Below, in pieces: positions 16,324-27,054 of a stretch of DNA of 64,000 nucleotides (position 1 is its first letter; each line of letters starts with the position of its first letter). Position numbers and translations under genes: made by a program. The notes below the pieces were generated by a model. That model was not told the DNA's origin. It was given only the letters and a program-made list of their open reading frames with translations, and made no database searches. This stretch comes from Fulvivirga ligni (GTDB lineage: Bacteria; Bacteroidota; Bacteroidia; Cytophagales; Cyclobacteriaceae): assembly GCF_021389935.1 (NCBI RefSeq), contig NZ_CP089979.1, forward strand, positions 539,001 through 603,000, read 5' to 3'.

Positions 16324-17856
16324 TTAATTAACAGCAGCCAGGGCATCTAAAGTACCCCATCCATAATTTGAATTTCTATTAGGATATAAATCAGCTGTTT
16401 GCTTAAGCTTATTCAGTACTTGATCTCTACTCCAGGTAGGATGCTTAGACCACACCAGCGCAGCAATACCCGCGGCAGTAGCTGTAGCCACTGAACTACC
16501 TCCTACAGTAGATGGCTGATCTCCGCTCATAGCCAGAGATAAACCATGGCGATCATTATTAGCTTTTTCCATTACCACGGTAAAATCCACCTCGCTACCA
16601 GAATGGCACACGTCACATCTGGTATAGCTTCCTTCTTTTACCCCTGTAATTGCCACTGTTTCGCTCATAGTAGCAGGGAATATTACTCCGTACCAGTTAG
16701 TAAAGGATGTAGAAGTACCTGCGGCAGCGAATATTAATTTGCCCTTGCCATAAGCATATCTCACAGCATCAGCCACTTTAGAGTTAGTGAATACATCACC
16801 AATAGACATGCTTATTATTTTAACATCACTTCTGTTTCCCAGGAATACAAGTGCATTTGAAACACCAGTTTTTTCTTTTCCGCCGTTAACTACAACATCT
16901 CCAGTACCTCTGGTAGCTACCAGGTTAACATTATAAGCTACACCCACTGAGCTTCCACTATTACTTCTTGGAGCTGCAATAACTCCTGCCATAGCGGTAC
17001 CATGTCCACATCTGTCATCCGGGCCATCAGGATTAGTGTCCCATGGCCACCAAGAGTCATTATAAAAGCCGTATTTGTTTACATACCTGCCGCTGGAATA
17101 ACCAGAATTAAATTGGCCATTGAGTTTATTTTGGTTAGGCGATATACCCGTATCAATTAAACCAACAGCTATGCCTGCACCTGTAGAATAATTCCATGCC
17201 TGGGGAATATTCATATAGCTGTAGTTCCATGACATTTTAGCATTTGGAGCTATTGTGGTATAATCACCGGCATCAAAGCTATTTTCTGGATCATTGGAAC
17301 AGCCGCTATCACTGGCTTCTCTTCCGTTAGGATTAGCTTCTCGGAAATTTACCTCATACCCCAGAGGCTCCACATACCTTACCTCAGGCATCTTTCTCAG
17401 CTGAGTAATGGTGTTGAGGTCAGCGATTTTAATTTCTATAAATGGAAGTACTTCATGCACATTCACATTCAGGTCAGCTTTTCTAAAAGTTTTGCCTTGT
17501 GCTTCAATAGTAACTTCTACCTGTTCCAAAATAGTAGCGCGCGCCTGTGCCCACGCTTTATCATTAATATTAATGGATGAAATTCTGGAGCCAATGTTAG
17601 TTTCTCCCTGTGGCTGATAGCCAATAGTGAGAATAGTATCGCTATGCATCAGCGCGCTAAAGAGTACTTCATCAGACGCCTGCTTCCAATTATACTCGTT
17701 GGTTTGCCTTAAAGATTCAATGATCTGATTGTCAATTTGTTCTCTCGAAATGAGATCCGGTTGCTGATCCAATTCCTGGACCATTTCTTCAGAATTATCA
17801 CTACATCTGAAAAAGACAAGTGACATGAAAAGGATGATTAGATGGGAATTTTTCAT
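16324..17856 (-). CDS. Exported S8 subtilisin-like serine protease
   Basis: The protein has 510 residues from the ATG at 17856; an upstream ATG would add 18 residues before the signal peptide. The N-terminus (MKNSHLIILFMSLVFFRCSD) looks like a lipoprotein signal, though Arg precedes the Cys, which is atypical. A prodomain of about 130 residues precedes the catalytic domain, which carries the Asp in VGLIDTGIS, His in GHGTAMAGVIAAP and Ser in GGSSVATATAAGIAALVWS. It probably digests proteins outside the cell or in the periplasm. An intrinsic terminator follows; no other genes appear to share its transcript. Confidence 0.93.
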   Translation of the reverse strand: MKNSHLIILFMSLVFFRCSDNSEEMVQELDQQPDLISREQIDNQIIESLRQTNEYNWKQASDEVLFSALMHSDTILTIGYQPQGETNIGSRISSININDKAWAQARATILEQVEVTIEAQGKTFRKADLNVNVHEVLPFIEIKIADLNTITQLRKMPEVRYVEPLGYEVNFREANPNGREASDSGCSNDPENSFDAGDYTTIAPNAKMSWNYSYMNIPQAWNYSTGAGIAVGLIDTGISPNQNKLNGQFNSGYSSGRYVNKYGFYNDSWWPWDTNPDGPDDRCGHGTAMAGVIAAPRSNSGSSVGVAYNVNLVATRGTGDVVVNGGKEKTGVSNALVFLGNRSDVKIISMSIGDVFTNSKVADAVRYAYGKGKLIFAAAGTSTSFTNWYGVIFPATMSETVAITGVKEGSYTRCDVCHSGSEVDFTVVMEKANNDRHGLSLAMSGDQPSTVGGSSVATATAAGIAALVWSKHPTWSRDQVLNKLKQTADLYPNRNSNYGWGTLDALAAVN

Positions 17857-17993
17857 TTTTATGGTTATAGGTTGATTGATATAAAAATTGCAATCGATTT
17901 CTATTTTCAATATGTAAAATTCTTATTGAAAATACAACCTATCCAAATGAAGATATTGTTAAAACAACTTTTAAACTTAGATGCGCTGGAAAT

Positions 17994-18740
17994 TTAAAAA
18001 TGAAGAATGTTTTTCAAGGTAGAATAACCTGAACGACTGACAGATATTTTTGTACCATCTTTCAAAAAAGCCACATAACTGTCTTTAGTGTAAGGCTCCA
18101 ATCTATCAATAGTATTTACCCTAACGATATATGAGCGATGTACCCGAACAAACTCATCACTGGGCAGTGATTGCTCCAGATATTTCATAGTGATTTGTTT
18201 CAGGTACTTTTTTCCTTCACTGTGCAACGCCACGTAATCATCCTGCGCTTCCACATAGTCAAGCCTTTCTGCAGGAATTATCACAATTTTGCTGCCTGCA
18301 CGTACTACAATCCTGTTTAGCTCCTCAGCTTCTTCCTCTTTTACAGATAAAATTTTAGATACTGTATGAGCATCTCCCACTTTATTCCCCAGCTTATGCC
18401 TGGCCTTATCAATGGCCTCTGAAAATCTGGTTTTAGAATATGGCTTTAATAAATAATCAGCCGCACTTTTTTCAAAAGCTTTTAAAGCGTACTCATCAAA
18501 AGCAGTACTAAAGATAACGGCCGGCACCTCCTCTAGCAGCTCCAACATTTCAAAACCTGTTAGCTTAGGCATCTGAACATCTAAAAAGATCAGGTCAGGC
18601 TTATGCTCCTGGATCATTTTCACCCCTTCGAAGCCATTAGCGCATTCTCCAATTATCTCAATATCTGAGTGATCTTTTAAATAAGCACCTATTACATCTC
18701 TGGCTAGCTTCTCATCATCGATAATTATGGTCCTGATCAT
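17994..18740 (-). CDS. LytTR-family response regulator
   Basis: A 248-residue cytoplasmic regulator. A receiver (IIDDEKLARD, phospho-acceptor Asp in LIFLDVQMP near 55, Lys in DYLLKPYS) is followed by a LytTR DNA-binding domain (about 150-248, with VRAGSKIVIIPAERLDYVEA and FVRVHRSYIVRVNTI). The gene overlaps the kinase gene by 4 nt, so the two are translated together. LytTR regulators commonly control cell-envelope or extracellular functions. Confidence 0.94.
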   Translation of the reverse strand: MIRTIIIDDEKLARDVIGAYLKDHSDIEIIGECANGFEGVKMIQEHKPDLIFLDVQMPKLTGFEMLELLEEVPAVIFSTAFDEYALKAFEKSAADYLLKPYSKTRFSEAIDKARHKLGNKVGDAHTVSKILSVKEEEAEELNRIVVRAGSKIVIIPAERLDYVEAQDDYVALHSEGKKYLKQITMKYLEQSLPSDEFVRVHRSYIVRVNTIDRLEPYTKDSYVAFLKDGTKISVSRSGYSTLKNILHF

Positions 18741-19789
18741 GATTTTAAGTTTTGAGGAATTAAAAGTTGTACGGTGAAAAGTTTTCTTTCTTTCTGAATA
18801 GTGACCAGCCCGGGAATACCATATATAAGTTCAAGTCTATTTCTAACATTTCTTAAACCTATTCCTTTCCCTTTTTGAGGCACGCTTTCTGAATCATAAT
18901 TATTGGCAATAGAGATTTTTAAATTGCCATCCTCGCAAGAGCAAGATGTAACAATATTCACAGATTCCAGCTGTTCATATACACCATATTTAATGGCATT
19001 TTCATACAAAGGCTGCAAAATCATGTTGGGCAGGGTCATTCCCTTGCACTTATCTTCAATTTCATTTTGCACACACAGCCTGTCTCCAAAGCGAATCTTT
19101 TCTATATCCAGATAGAGGTTCATCTGTTCTAGCTCCTCTTTTAAATTATGACTTTCCGGCGCATCTTTTCCTAATGATGATCTTAAAAAATCAGATAATT
19201 TAATGACCATGTCTCTGGCCTTTTCTGGATCTGTAATGGTAAGTGAACTAATTGAGTTTAAGCTATTAAAAATAAAGTGCGGATTGATCTGAAACTTAAG
19301 CATCTCCAACTCGGAGTGCTTTAGCAACTCTTGCATCTGTACTTCCTTCGCCTCTTGCTGATCAAGCTCGTAATTATAATTGAGTAGATAATAAACCATG
19401 ATAATCACAAGCAGATAGAGTACACCTATGACTAATCGCCAAGGGAAAGTTTCTGATAATAGATTCAAATAAATGGTATAAGAAGCAAATAGATGCTTTA
19501 AAGCAGTAAATGCTATAAAATCCACTATTGAAACTGCAATAAGTAATGAAACGCCAAGGCTAATTACACTGGTAGTAAGGCCTTGATTTGCGGGAGAAAT
19601 AAACTTGATAACAAACCAATAGCTTACGCCAAGACCTCCCAGGAGAATGTTAAAAATAAGGCTATCAGCCACGGATGCAAGTTGGCTGATCTCATAGTGA
19701 AAGTGGAGTATAGCAGCGTGGGCAATACCAATGATTGCCCACACTATTAAATAGATTATTATATTTTTATTAATGAGCGGGTGTTTCAT
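18737..19789 (-). CDS. LytS-family sensor histidine kinase
   Basis: A 350-residue membrane kinase with four N-terminal transmembrane helices (about 10-140), a short coiled coil, and a His_kinase domain with H-box MLKFQINPHFIFNSLNSISS near 170. The ATP-binding part ends the protein (MILQPLYENAIKYGVYEQ; GIGLRNVRNRLELIYG). It overlaps the LytTR regulator by 4 nt and follows the LiaF-like gene by 7 nt, so the three form an operon. The membrane domain has no large periplasmic part, which fits sensing within or at the membrane. Confidence 0.94.
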   Translation of the reverse strand: MKHPLINKNIIIYLIVWAIIGIAHAAILHFHYEISQLASVADSLIFNILLGGLGVSYWFVIKFISPANQGLTTSVISLGVSLLIAVSIVDFIAFTALKHLFASYTIYLNLLSETFPWRLVIGVLYLLVIIMVYYLLNYNYELDQQEAKEVQMQELLKHSELEMLKFQINPHFIFNSLNSISSLTITDPEKARDMVIKLSDFLRSSLGKDAPESHNLKEELEQMNLYLDIEKIRFGDRLCVQNEIEDKCKGMTLPNMILQPLYENAIKYGVYEQLESVNIVTSCSCEDGNLKISIANNYDSESVPQKGKGIGLRNVRNRLELIYGIPGLVTIQKERKLFTVQLLIPQNLKS

Positions 19790-19796
19790 CGAAGAC

Positions 19797-20513
19797 TTAT
19801 CTAGTAAGTTTTACATCACCACCACCAAACATTACAAAACCTTTTATAATCAAAGTTCTGCTGGTATCTGGTACTACCTTCAATGTAGAGATACGCTTAT
19901 CATTAAAGCCTCCTAAAACTGCCGCTACATCTACGTGCACTGCCCAGTCTGGCGGCACTATTATGGAACTTCCTCCAAACATGGCAAATACATCTATTAC
20001 TGTAGTTCCCTCTGCAAGATTCGCATTCCGAAGATCTATAGTAGACCCACCAAAAACCGCTGTGACTTTTCCGCCTGAAAAATTCTGTGAATCTATAATC
20101 ACCTCGCGGCCACCAAATATGGCAAAATCATCAAAGTAGTCTATTCCGTTTTTTTTTTCGGGATCGTTAAAGTTAGAATAATTGCCTCGTATGCTGCGGC
20201 GTGATATTAGTGAGAAACCGATCACCAATATTATAGCCGGCCAGAATAGTTTCCACATATTAAAGTGATAAATCCAGCCGAAATCCCGGGCTAACATTAT
20301 ACCTCCTATCACTATAAATACTGCTCCCGCTTCAGGTTTTTTCCTACCTACAATTAAATAAATACCTACCAGAATGAATAAGGTTTTCACTGATACTAAA
20401 TAATCAGGAATGTAATAAGGTATAATATTTAAGTTATCTAAAAGAAGAGTACCTCCTATTAATACCAGAAAGATACCCAACCAAAATCTACTGTCGTTTG
20501 TACGCTCGCTCAT
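19797..20513 (-). CDS. LiaI/LiaF-like envelope-stress protein
   Basis: A 238-residue protein with four transmembrane segments in the first 100 residues (LGIFLVLIGGTLLLDNLNII; AVFIVIGGIML; ILVIGFSLIS), then a cytoplasmic beta-helical region with repeated FGG steps (FAIFGGREV, AVFGGSTID, AMFGGSSII, AVLGGFND, VMFGGGDV). This matches LiaF/VraT-like envelope-stress sensors. It heads an operon with a LytS kinase and a LytTR regulator. A run of ten A (20149-20158 on the plus strand as T) lies in the codons for DPEKKNG. It probably modulates the kinase; the stimulus is unknown. Confidence 0.85.
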   Translation of the reverse strand: MSERTNDSRFWLGIFLVLIGGTLLLDNLNIIPYYIPDYLVSVKTLFILVGIYLIVGRKKPEAGAVFIVIGGIMLARDFGWIYHFNMWKLFWPAIILVIGFSLISRRSIRGNYSNFNDPEKKNGIDYFDDFAIFGGREVIIDSQNFSGGKVTAVFGGSTIDLRNANLAEGTTVIDVFAMFGGSSIIVPPDWAVHVDVAAVLGGFNDKRISTLKVVPDTSRTLIIKGFVMFGGGDVKLTR

Positions 20514-20693
20514 AACTTTTAATGTTTATTTACATTCAATTTTACTGGTAAAGTGGTGCATCAGTTGGGACTAATCGGCAAATGGCAGCCAATTACCGGT
20601 TAATGACGAAGATTTGCAAGTAGACAGGGCAGAAAAAAGATGCGATACAGCATATTAGCTGATATGATATATCATTCCACAACAAATATTTTC

Positions 20694-20701
20694 TATTTTT
20701 G
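20694..20701 (+). promoter_or_regulatory. fumC promoter -7 box
   Basis: TATTTTTG matches TAnnTTTG exactly, 28 nt before the fumC ATG. A TTG inside it could be mistaken for the start codon. No -33 TTG is evident. Confidence 0.55.
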
Positions 20702-20728
20702 CCCCGAACCAAAAAACCTCTTTATTTC

Positions 20729-22129
20729 ATGGAATATCGCATAGAAAAAGATACAATGGGCGAGGTAAAAGTACCTGCCGATAAATACTGGGGAGCCCAG
20801 ACAGAAAGATCTAGAAATAACTTCAAAATTGGCGCCGCAGCCAGTATGCCTTTAGAAATAGTATATGGTTTCGCTTACTTAAAGAAAGCTGCTGCCCATA
20901 CTAACCACGCTTTAGGTGTTTTAGATGAAGAAAAGAGAAACCTGATTTCTCAGGTATGTGATGAAATTCTTGAAGGAAAACATGATGATCAATTTCCTCT
21001 GGTAGTTTGGCAAACTGGTTCTGGTACACAGTCGAACATGAACACCAATGAGGTAATCGCTAACCGTGCGCATGTACTTCACGGTGGTACTCTAGAAGAT
21101 GCGAAGAAGTTTATTCACCCAAATGATGATGTAAACAAGTCTCAGTCATCTAACGACACTTTCCCTACAGGAATGCACATTGCCTGTTATAAAATGGTCA
21201 TTGAAACTACTATTCCTGGTGTAGAGCTATTGAGAGATACTTTAAAAAAGAAATCTGAGGAGTTTAAAGATGTGGTTAAAATTGGTAGAACGCACCTGAT
21301 GGACGCTACTCCTTTAACTTTAGGTCAGGAATTCTCAGGATATGTTTCTCAGTTAAACCATGGAATTAAAGCCTTAAAAAACACATTAGAGCACTTATCT
21401 GAACTTGCTTTAGGTGGAACTGCCGTAGGTACTGGTATTAACACACCTGAAGGATATGCCGAGCACGTAGCTGGTAAAATCGCAGAATTTACAGGTCTTC
21501 CTTTTGTAAGTGCTGAAAATAAATTTGAAGCACTGGCAGCTCATGATGCCATTGTAGAATCTCACGGTGCACTAAAGCAGCTGGCGGTATCTCTTAATAA
21601 AATTGGTAATGACATCAGATTATTAGCTTCAGGACCAAGAGCTGGTATTGGTGAAATCAATATCCCTGCTAACGAGCCAGGATCATCAATTATGCCTGGT
21701 AAGGTAAACCCTACTCAGTGTGAAGCTTTAACCATGGTTTGTGCTCAGGTAATGGGTAACGATGTGGCTATTACTATAGGAGGAACACAAGGTCACTATG
21801 AGCTGAACGTTTTCAAACCTGTATTAGCTGCTAACTTCTTACAATCAGCCAGGTTAATTGGAGATGCTTGTGTTTCATTTAATGAAAATTGCGCCATAGG
21901 TATTGAGCCTAACCATAAGAACATTAAGCAGCACTTAAACAATAGCTTAATGCTAGTTACTGCCTTAAACACGCATATCGGTTATGAAAAGGCCGCTAAG
22001 ATTGCTAAGGCTGCTCATGAAAACGGCACCACTTTGAAAGAAGAGGCTGTGAAGTCTGGTTTCCTTACAGAGCAAGAGTTTGCCGAGTGGGTTAAACCTG
22101 AAGATATGGTAGGTAGCTTAAAAAACTAA
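20729..22129 (+). CDS. fumC: Class II fumarate hydratase
   Basis: The protein has 466 residues from the ATG at 20729 ([16 protein letters not shown]); the reading frame extends to a TTG in the promoter box, which is not a credible start. It reversibly hydrates fumarate to malate in the TCA cycle. Motifs include [13 protein letters not shown] (substrate loop), [16 protein letters not shown] (active site), and the superfamily signature [16 protein letters not shown] near residue 317, which carries the catalytic serine loop. The length is standard for iron-independent class II enzymes. It appears monocistronic. Confidence 0.97.
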   Translation: MEYRIEKDTMGEVKVPADKYWGAQTERSRNNFKIGAAASMPLEIVYGFAYLKKAAAHTNHALGVLDEEKRNLISQVCDEILEGKHDDQFPLVVWQTGSGTQSNMNTNEVIANRAHVLHGGTLEDAKKFIHPNDDVNKSQSSNDTFPTGMHIACYKMVIETTIPGVELLRDTLKKKSEEFKDVVKIGRTHLMDATPLTLGQEFSGYVSQLNHGIKALKNTLEHLSELALGGTAVGTGINTPEGYAEHVAGKIAEFTGLPFVSAENKFEALAAHDAIVESHGALKQLAVSLNKIGNDIRLLASGPRAGIGEINIPANEPGSSIMPGKVNPTQCEALTMVCAQVMGNDVAITIGGTQGHYELNVFKPVLAANFLQSARLIGDACVSFNENCAIGIEPNHKNIKQHLNNSLMLVTALNTHIGYEKAAKIAKAAHENGTTLKEEAVKSGFLTEQEFAEWVKPEDMVGSLKN

Positions 22130-22273
22130 TTTTCATTATTTTAAATATATTGACTATATTTTCGAATATTTTTTAAATGCATTTAAACTAACTTGTTGGA
22201 GAGATTAAAAAATTAGGACCAATTCTCTGACATGGGGCTCATTTTTTAGGCCTAAATAATAAATTTTAGACAT

Positions 22274-22918
22274 ATGAAAAAACTAACCGCATTACTTACA
22301 TTGGTTTTGGCTGTTGTTCTCGTAACTCGTTCGCATGCCCAACTTTCTAAGGACGAGGCCAAAGAATGGAAGAATAAAGCAAAGGAATATAAGAAGAACC
22401 CAGCTGAACTTAAGCAGTTGGTAGAAGATAAGCAGAATGCTGAGGCAGAAGTAAGTACACTTAAGACAGAAAAAACAAGCCTAGAATCAAGATTAAGTGA
22501 TCAAAATGCTAAAGTAAGTGAACTCCAAGATGATCTAAGCAAACTAAGAAGTGACTTAGCAAGTGCCAGAGCTGAATTAAATGCAGCTAAAGCATCACCA
22601 TCTTCTGCTTCTTCAGCAGGCGGAAAAATGGTAGACGGCGTTGTATTTAAAGTGCAAGTAGGCGCTTTCAGAAACAAAGATCTTTCTAAGTACTTTGATA
22701 ACAATGAAAACTTCAGCGGCGAGAACGAAGATGGAATGCAAAAGATCACTTTAGGTCAGTTTAGAGACTACTGGGAGGCAGATACCTTTAAAAAGTATCT
22801 TCGCGAAATGGGTGTGAAGGACGCATGGATCGTACCTTACAAAGATGGTACTAGAGTTGACATTAAAGACGTACTTGAAGGAGTTATCGCTTCTGACGGC
22901 CCATCAGATTCTGAATAA
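22274..22918 (+). CDS. Exported coiled-coil protein with SPOR-like domain
   Basis: A 214-residue protein with a signal peptide (MKKLTALLTLVLAVVLVTRS, cleavage after HAQ). Residues 25-110 are a continuous coiled coil rich in E, K and L. Residues 120-200 resemble a SPOR domain (VVFKVQVGAFRNKDL; QFRDYWEADTFKKYLREMGV; AWIVPYKDGTRV), a fold that binds denuded peptidoglycan glycan strands. It is therefore likely a periplasmic protein connected with the cell wall. It is followed by a good terminator; the promoter region upstream is AT-rich. No closer family name can be given. Confidence 0.75.
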   Translation: MKKLTALLTLVLAVVLVTRSHAQLSKDEAKEWKNKAKEYKKNPAELKQLVEDKQNAEAEVSTLKTEKTSLESRLSDQNAKVSELQDDLSKLRSDLASARAELNAAKASPSSASSAGGKMVDGVVFKVQVGAFRNKDLSKYFDNNENFSGENEDGMQKITLGQFRDYWEADTFKKYLREMGVKDAWIVPYKDGTRVDIKDVLEGVIASDGPSDSE

Positions 22919-22944
22919 GATTACATCATATATTATATGAAAGA

Positions 22945-22968
22945 AAAGCAGTGCATTTGTACTGCTTT
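22945..22968 (+). terminator. Terminator of the SPOR-like gene
   Basis: AAAGCAGT pairs with ACTGCTTT (8-bp stem, 8-nt loop) followed by more T. It separates the SPOR-like gene from recJ. Confidence 0.8.
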
Positions 22969-22996
22969 TTTTATTTGAGCTAGTTAATTTCGCAAT

Positions 22997-24703
22997 ATGG
23001 TGGAGAAAAGATGGGTATTAAAAGAAGAACCAAACCAAGATCAGGTAGATAAGCTTAGCTCAGCAATAAATGTGAGTGAGCCACTGGCCAAGATACTGAT
23101 ACACAGAGGTGTCACTGATTTTGACGCTGCTAAAACCTTCTTCCGCCCATCGCTAGACATGCTGCATGATCCTTTTCTTATGCAAGATATGCACATTGCC
23201 GTAGAGCGCATAGAACTAGCTATAGCCAATAATGAAAAAATCCTGGTCTACGGAGATTATGATGTAGATGGCACTACTTCCGTGGCTCTATTTTATGGCT
23301 TTCTCAATTCCTTTTATTTTAACTGCGACTTCTATATTCCTGACAGGTATAAGGAAGGCTACGGTGTATCTTCACAAGCCATAGATTGGGCTAATGAAAA
23401 TGACTTTTCTCTAATTGTCACTTTAGACTGCGGTATAAAATCAGTTGAACTCATTGAAAAGGCAGCCAATCTTGGGATAGATTTTATTGTTTGTGATCAC
23501 CATCGCCCAGGTGAGGTGCTTCCACCGGCAGTGGCCGTTTTAGATCCTAAAAGGGATGATTGCCATTATCCTTATGATGAGCTTCCCGGCTGTGGCATTG
23601 GATTTAAGTTAATGCAAGCGCTGGTAAGCAAAAATCCCAGCTGGTATGAAAATCCGCTGGACTTCCTGGATTTAGTAGTGGTTAGCATCGCTTCGGATAT
23701 TGTTCCCATTACTGGTGAAAACAGAGTTCTGGCTTATTATGGCCTCAAAAAACTGAACACTTCTCCCAGCCCTGGGCTCTCAGCGCTCATGACCTTGGCA
23801 GGCGTAAAGGGTGATATCAATATTACAGGTGTAGTCTTTGGAATGGCACCACGCATAAATGCTGCAGGAAGAATCTCGCATGCTGAGATGGCTGTGAATC
23901 TGCTGCTGGCGGCTTCGGAGGATGACGCTTATCATTACGCTGAAAAGCTGAATATCAAGAATAAGAAGCGTAAAGATTATGATAGCAGCATCACTGATGA
24001 AGCCATAAAAATGATCGAGAGCGATACCATATTACAGACCTCTAAAACCACCGTCCTATTCAAAAATGATTGGCACAAAGGAGTTATAGGGATAGTTGCC
24101 TCTCGCTGCATAGAGCACTATCACAGGCCTACCATCATACTTACAGAGTCTAATAACAAAGCTACCGGTTCAGCCAGATCAGTACCCGGCTTTGATGTTT
24201 ATAATGCCATTTCTAATTGCAGTGATCTACTGGAGCAGTTTGGCGGACATAAATATGCGGCAGGTCTGACTTTAGACCTTAATAATATTGCGGCTTTTCA
24301 GCAAAAATTCGAAGAAGAAGTGGCCAATACTATACCCGAAGAGCTCCTTATCCCCCTCATAAATATTGATGATAATATTAGCTTTGATGACATTACACCG
24401 AAGTTTTTAAATATCATTAATCAAATGGCCCCTTTCGGTCCGGAAAATCTACGTCCCACTTTTATGGCCGAGAACGTAACTGTGGCAAGCTCTTTGAGGA
24501 TACTGAAAAACCAACATTTGAAATTCATAGCTAAACAAGAGGGAAATAGTAAGCAGTTTGATGCTATTGGCTTTAATATGGCGGTATACGAAAAAGACAT
24601 AAAACAAGGACGCCCGTTTAAAATCGCCTTCGGAATAGAAGAAAATAATTATATGGGCCGCCAGTCTATCCAGCTAAAACTAAAGGATATAAAGTTTGAT
24701 TAA
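22997..24703 (+). CDS. recJ: Single-stranded-DNA exonuclease RecJ
   Basis: A 568-residue 5'-3' ssDNA exonuclease of the DHH family, which acts in RecF-pathway recombination and mismatch repair. The metal-binding motifs are present: [12 protein letters not shown] (about residues 84-95), TLDCGIKS and CDHHRPGE (about 165), then GFKLM and ASDIVPI. DHHA1 follows ([24 protein letters not shown]), and an OB-like C-terminal part. The length is standard. The ATG at 22997 lies just after the preceding terminator. lptB begins 14 nt after the stop. Confidence 0.96.
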   Translation: MVEKRWVLKEEPNQDQVDKLSSAINVSEPLAKILIHRGVTDFDAAKTFFRPSLDMLHDPFLMQDMHIAVERIELAIANNEKILVYGDYDVDGTTSVALFYGFLNSFYFNCDFYIPDRYKEGYGVSSQAIDWANENDFSLIVTLDCGIKSVELIEKAANLGIDFIVCDHHRPGEVLPPAVAVLDPKRDDCHYPYDELPGCGIGFKLMQALVSKNPSWYENPLDFLDLVVVSIASDIVPITGENRVLAYYGLKKLNTSPSPGLSALMTLAGVKGDINITGVVFGMAPRINAAGRISHAEMAVNLLLAASEDDAYHYAEKLNIKNKKRKDYDSSITDEAIKMIESDTILQTSKTTVLFKNDWHKGVIGIVASRCIEHYHRPTIILTESNNKATGSARSVPGFDVYNAISNCSDLLEQFGGHKYAAGLTLDLNNIAAFQQKFEEEVANTIPEELLIPLINIDDNISFDDITPKFLNIINQMAPFGPENLRPTFMAENVTVASSLRILKNQHLKFIAKQEGNSKQFDAIGFNMAVYEKDIKQGRPFKIAFGIEENNYMGRQSIQLKLKDIKFD

Positions 24704-24704
24704 T

Positions 24705-24712
24705 TACTTTTG
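24705..24712 (+). promoter_or_regulatory. Possible lptB promoter -7 box
   Basis: TACTTTTG matches TAnnTTTG and lies in the 14-nt gap between recJ and lptB, 5 nt from the ATG. If used, the lptB message would be almost leaderless. It could also be chance in AT-rich DNA. Confidence 0.35.
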
Positions 24713-24717
24713 TACAT

Positions 24718-25449
24718 ATGATACTACGCGCAGACAACCTAATCAAGAAATACAAGAAAAGAACAGTAGTGAATGATGTCTCCGTTCAAGTGGAACAAGG
24801 GGAGATTGTAGGTCTTCTCGGACCCAATGGAGCCGGAAAAACTACTACTTTCTATATGATTGTAGGTCTTATTAAGCCTAACGAGGGTGAGATTTTTCTT
24901 GAAGGAGAGAATATTACCAGTCTGCCCATGTACAGACGAGCCAAATTAGGGCTTGGTTATTTAGCGCAGGAAGCCTCTGTGTTTAGAAAGCTTTCGGTAG
25001 AAGAAAATATCATGGCCGTTTTAGAGATGAGAAAAATGTCTAAGGCGGATCAAAAAGAAAAGTGCGAAGCATTATTAGAAGAATTTAGCTTAACTCACGT
25101 TAGGAAAAACCTCGGAATGGTACTTTCTGGTGGTGAGAGAAGAAGAACAGAGATAGCCAGAGCCCTGGCCGTAGATCCAAAATTCGTTTTACTAGATGAG
25201 CCTTTTGCCGGTGTAGACCCAATTGCCGTAGAAGAGATTCAAACCATTGTGGCCAAGCTTAAGAAAAAGAACATAGGCATTCTCATCACTGACCACAACG
25301 TAAACGAAACACTTTCCATTACAGATCGAGCATATCTAATGTTTGAAGGTAAGCTTTTAAAGTCAGGATCAGCTGAAGACCTGGCAGCGGACGAACAAGT
25401 GCGTAGAGTTTATCTAGGTCAACATTTTGAGTTAAAAAGAAAAATCTAA
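24718..25449 (+). CDS. lptB: LPS-export ABC transporter ATPase LptB
   Basis: A 243-residue ATPase that drives extraction of lipopolysaccharide from the inner membrane by the LptFG complex. Walker [10 protein letters not shown] (about 34-42), Q-loop region YLAQEASVF, signature LSGGERRR (about 134), Walker [18 protein letters not shown] and the H-switch ITDHNV are complete. The [14 protein letters not shown] phrase is typical of LptB. It follows recJ closely, an arrangement that could be an operon. The length matches the family. Confidence 0.95.
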   Translation: MILRADNLIKKYKKRTVVNDVSVQVEQGEIVGLLGPNGAGKTTTFYMIVGLIKPNEGEIFLEGENITSLPMYRRAKLGLGYLAQEASVFRKLSVEENIMAVLEMRKMSKADQKEKCEALLEEFSLTHVRKNLGMVLSGGERRRTEIARALAVDPKFVLLDEPFAGVDPIAVEEIQTIVAKLKKKNIGILITDHNVNETLSITDRAYLMFEGKLLKSGSAEDLAADEQVRRVYLGQHFELKRKI

Positions 25450-25514
25450 CCTACCGTAATTCGGTTCTAATTTAGTATTTTTAAGTTCTGACTCAACTGT
25501 AACTACTGTAGCTG

Positions 25515-27041
25515 GTGGATATATTAAACTCTATATTAACCTGGGTGATGAAGAAGCGTATTCATGATATTGAATTGTTCTTCAAGTACCCTAATGAAGT
25601 ACAAAGGGAAATGCTGAAAAAGCTTCTTTATGAAGCTAAAAACACTGAATTCGGCAAAGAATATGGCTTTAAGGATATAGAAAGCTATGAAGACTTCAAG
25701 AATAGAGTTCCTATCCATTCCTATGAAAATATATTTCCTTATATAGAAAGACTTATGAGAGGCGAGCAGAATATCCTGTGGCCTTCTGAAATCACCTGGT
25801 TTGCAAAATCTTCAGGCACTACAAACGCAAGAAGCAAGTTTATCCCTGTTTCGCAGGAAGCATTAGATGATTGTCATTTTAAAGGCGGTAAAGACCTCAT
25901 ATCATTCTATGTAAATAGTAATCCTGAGACTCGTATGTTCACCGGGAAGGGACTTACTATAGGAGGAAGCCATCAGATCAATGAATTTAATCCTAACTCC
26001 AATTCTTACTACGGAGACGTTTCTGCGGTAATTATGCAGAACCTTCCTTTATGGGCTCAATTTATCCGAACACCAAAACTGGAAGTAGCGCTCATGGATA
26101 AATGGGAAGAGAAGATAGAGAAGATGGCCAAGATCACCTCTGAGGAAAACGTTACAAATCTGGTAGGCGTACCTACCTGGACTATTCTGCTCATTCAGAA
26201 TGTACTGGAGCTCAAGAACACTGATAATATTTTAGATGTCTGGCCTAACCTGGAAGTTTTCTTTCATGGTGCTGTTTCTTTCACACCTTATCGTGAGCTA
26301 TTCAAAAAGCTGATTCCATCAGCTGATATGAATTATTTTGAAACTTATAATGCCTCTGAAGGCTTCTTTGGCATTCAGGATCAAAGAGGAAGTGATGAAA
26401 TGCTTCTTATGCTGGATTATGGCATTTTCTACGAATTCATACCCTTCGAGGAATTTGAAAGTGAGCACCCAAGAACACTTTCATTAGATCAGGTGGAAGT
26501 GGGTAAAAACTACGAGATGGTAATAACCACTAATGCAGGACTATGGAGGTATAGAATTGGTGATACCATAAAATTCACTAGCATTTCACCTTACAGAATT
26601 AAAATTTCAGGGCGTACGAAGCATTTCATCAATGCCTTTGGTGAGGAAGTTATCATTGAAAATGCTGAAAAAGCTATCGCTGAGGCTTGTGAAAAAACCG
26701 GGGCGATAATAGATAACTTTACAGCCGCTCCTGTTTATTTCGACGAAGGCAGCAAGGGTGGTCATGAATGGGTCATAGAATTTAAAAGCCGTCCATCTAA
26801 CCTGGAAGAGTTTACTCATCTGCTTGATGAGAAACTGCGAGCCATCAATTCTGATTATGATGCTAAGAGGTATAAAGACATGGCTTTAGTACTTCCTATA
26901 GTTCATGATGTACCAGAAGGTACTTTCTATAACTGGATGAAGAAAAGAGGCAAATTAGGTGGTCAGAATAAGGTGCCACGACTTTCTAATAACCGTGAAC
27001 ACCTGGACAGCCTTCTTGAAATGATTAGTGCGAAAGCATAG
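25515..27041 (+). CDS. GH3-family acyl-adenylate-forming protein
   Basis: A 508-residue protein of the GH3 family, named after plant auxin-conjugating enzymes; Bacteroidota carry a homologue of unknown substrate. It belongs to the ANL-like adenylate-forming fold. Motifs are SSGTTNARSKFIPVS (P-loop-like, about residue 97), YNASEGFFGIQD (ATP-site, about 277) and YRIGDTIKFTS with KISGRTKHFINAFGEE (hinge, about 345-380). The start is GTG at 25515, and the N-terminus (ILNSILTWVMKKRIHDIELF) agrees with relatives, so translation probably begins there rather than at the later ATG. The chemistry is inferred as ATP-dependent acyl activation or amide synthesis. Confidence 0.88.
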   Translation: MDILNSILTWVMKKRIHDIELFFKYPNEVQREMLKKLLYEAKNTEFGKEYGFKDIESYEDFKNRVPIHSYENIFPYIERLMRGEQNILWPSEITWFAKSSGTTNARSKFIPVSQEALDDCHFKGGKDLISFYVNSNPETRMFTGKGLTIGGSHQINEFNPNSNSYYGDVSAVIMQNLPLWAQFIRTPKLEVALMDKWEEKIEKMAKITSEENVTNLVGVPTWTILLIQNVLELKNTDNILDVWPNLEVFFHGAVSFTPYRELFKKLIPSADMNYFETYNASEGFFGIQDQRGSDEMLLMLDYGIFYEFIPFEEFESEHPRTLSLDQVEVGKNYEMVITTNAGLWRYRIGDTIKFTSISPYRIKISGRTKHFINAFGEEVIIENAEKAIAEACEKTGAIIDNFTAAPVYFDEGSKGGHEWVIEFKSRPSNLEEFTHLLDEKLRAINSDYDAKRYKDMALVLPIVHDVPEGTFYNWMKKRGKLGGQNKVPRLSNNREHLDSLLEMISAKA

Positions 27042-27054
27042 GACAATCTCACTG

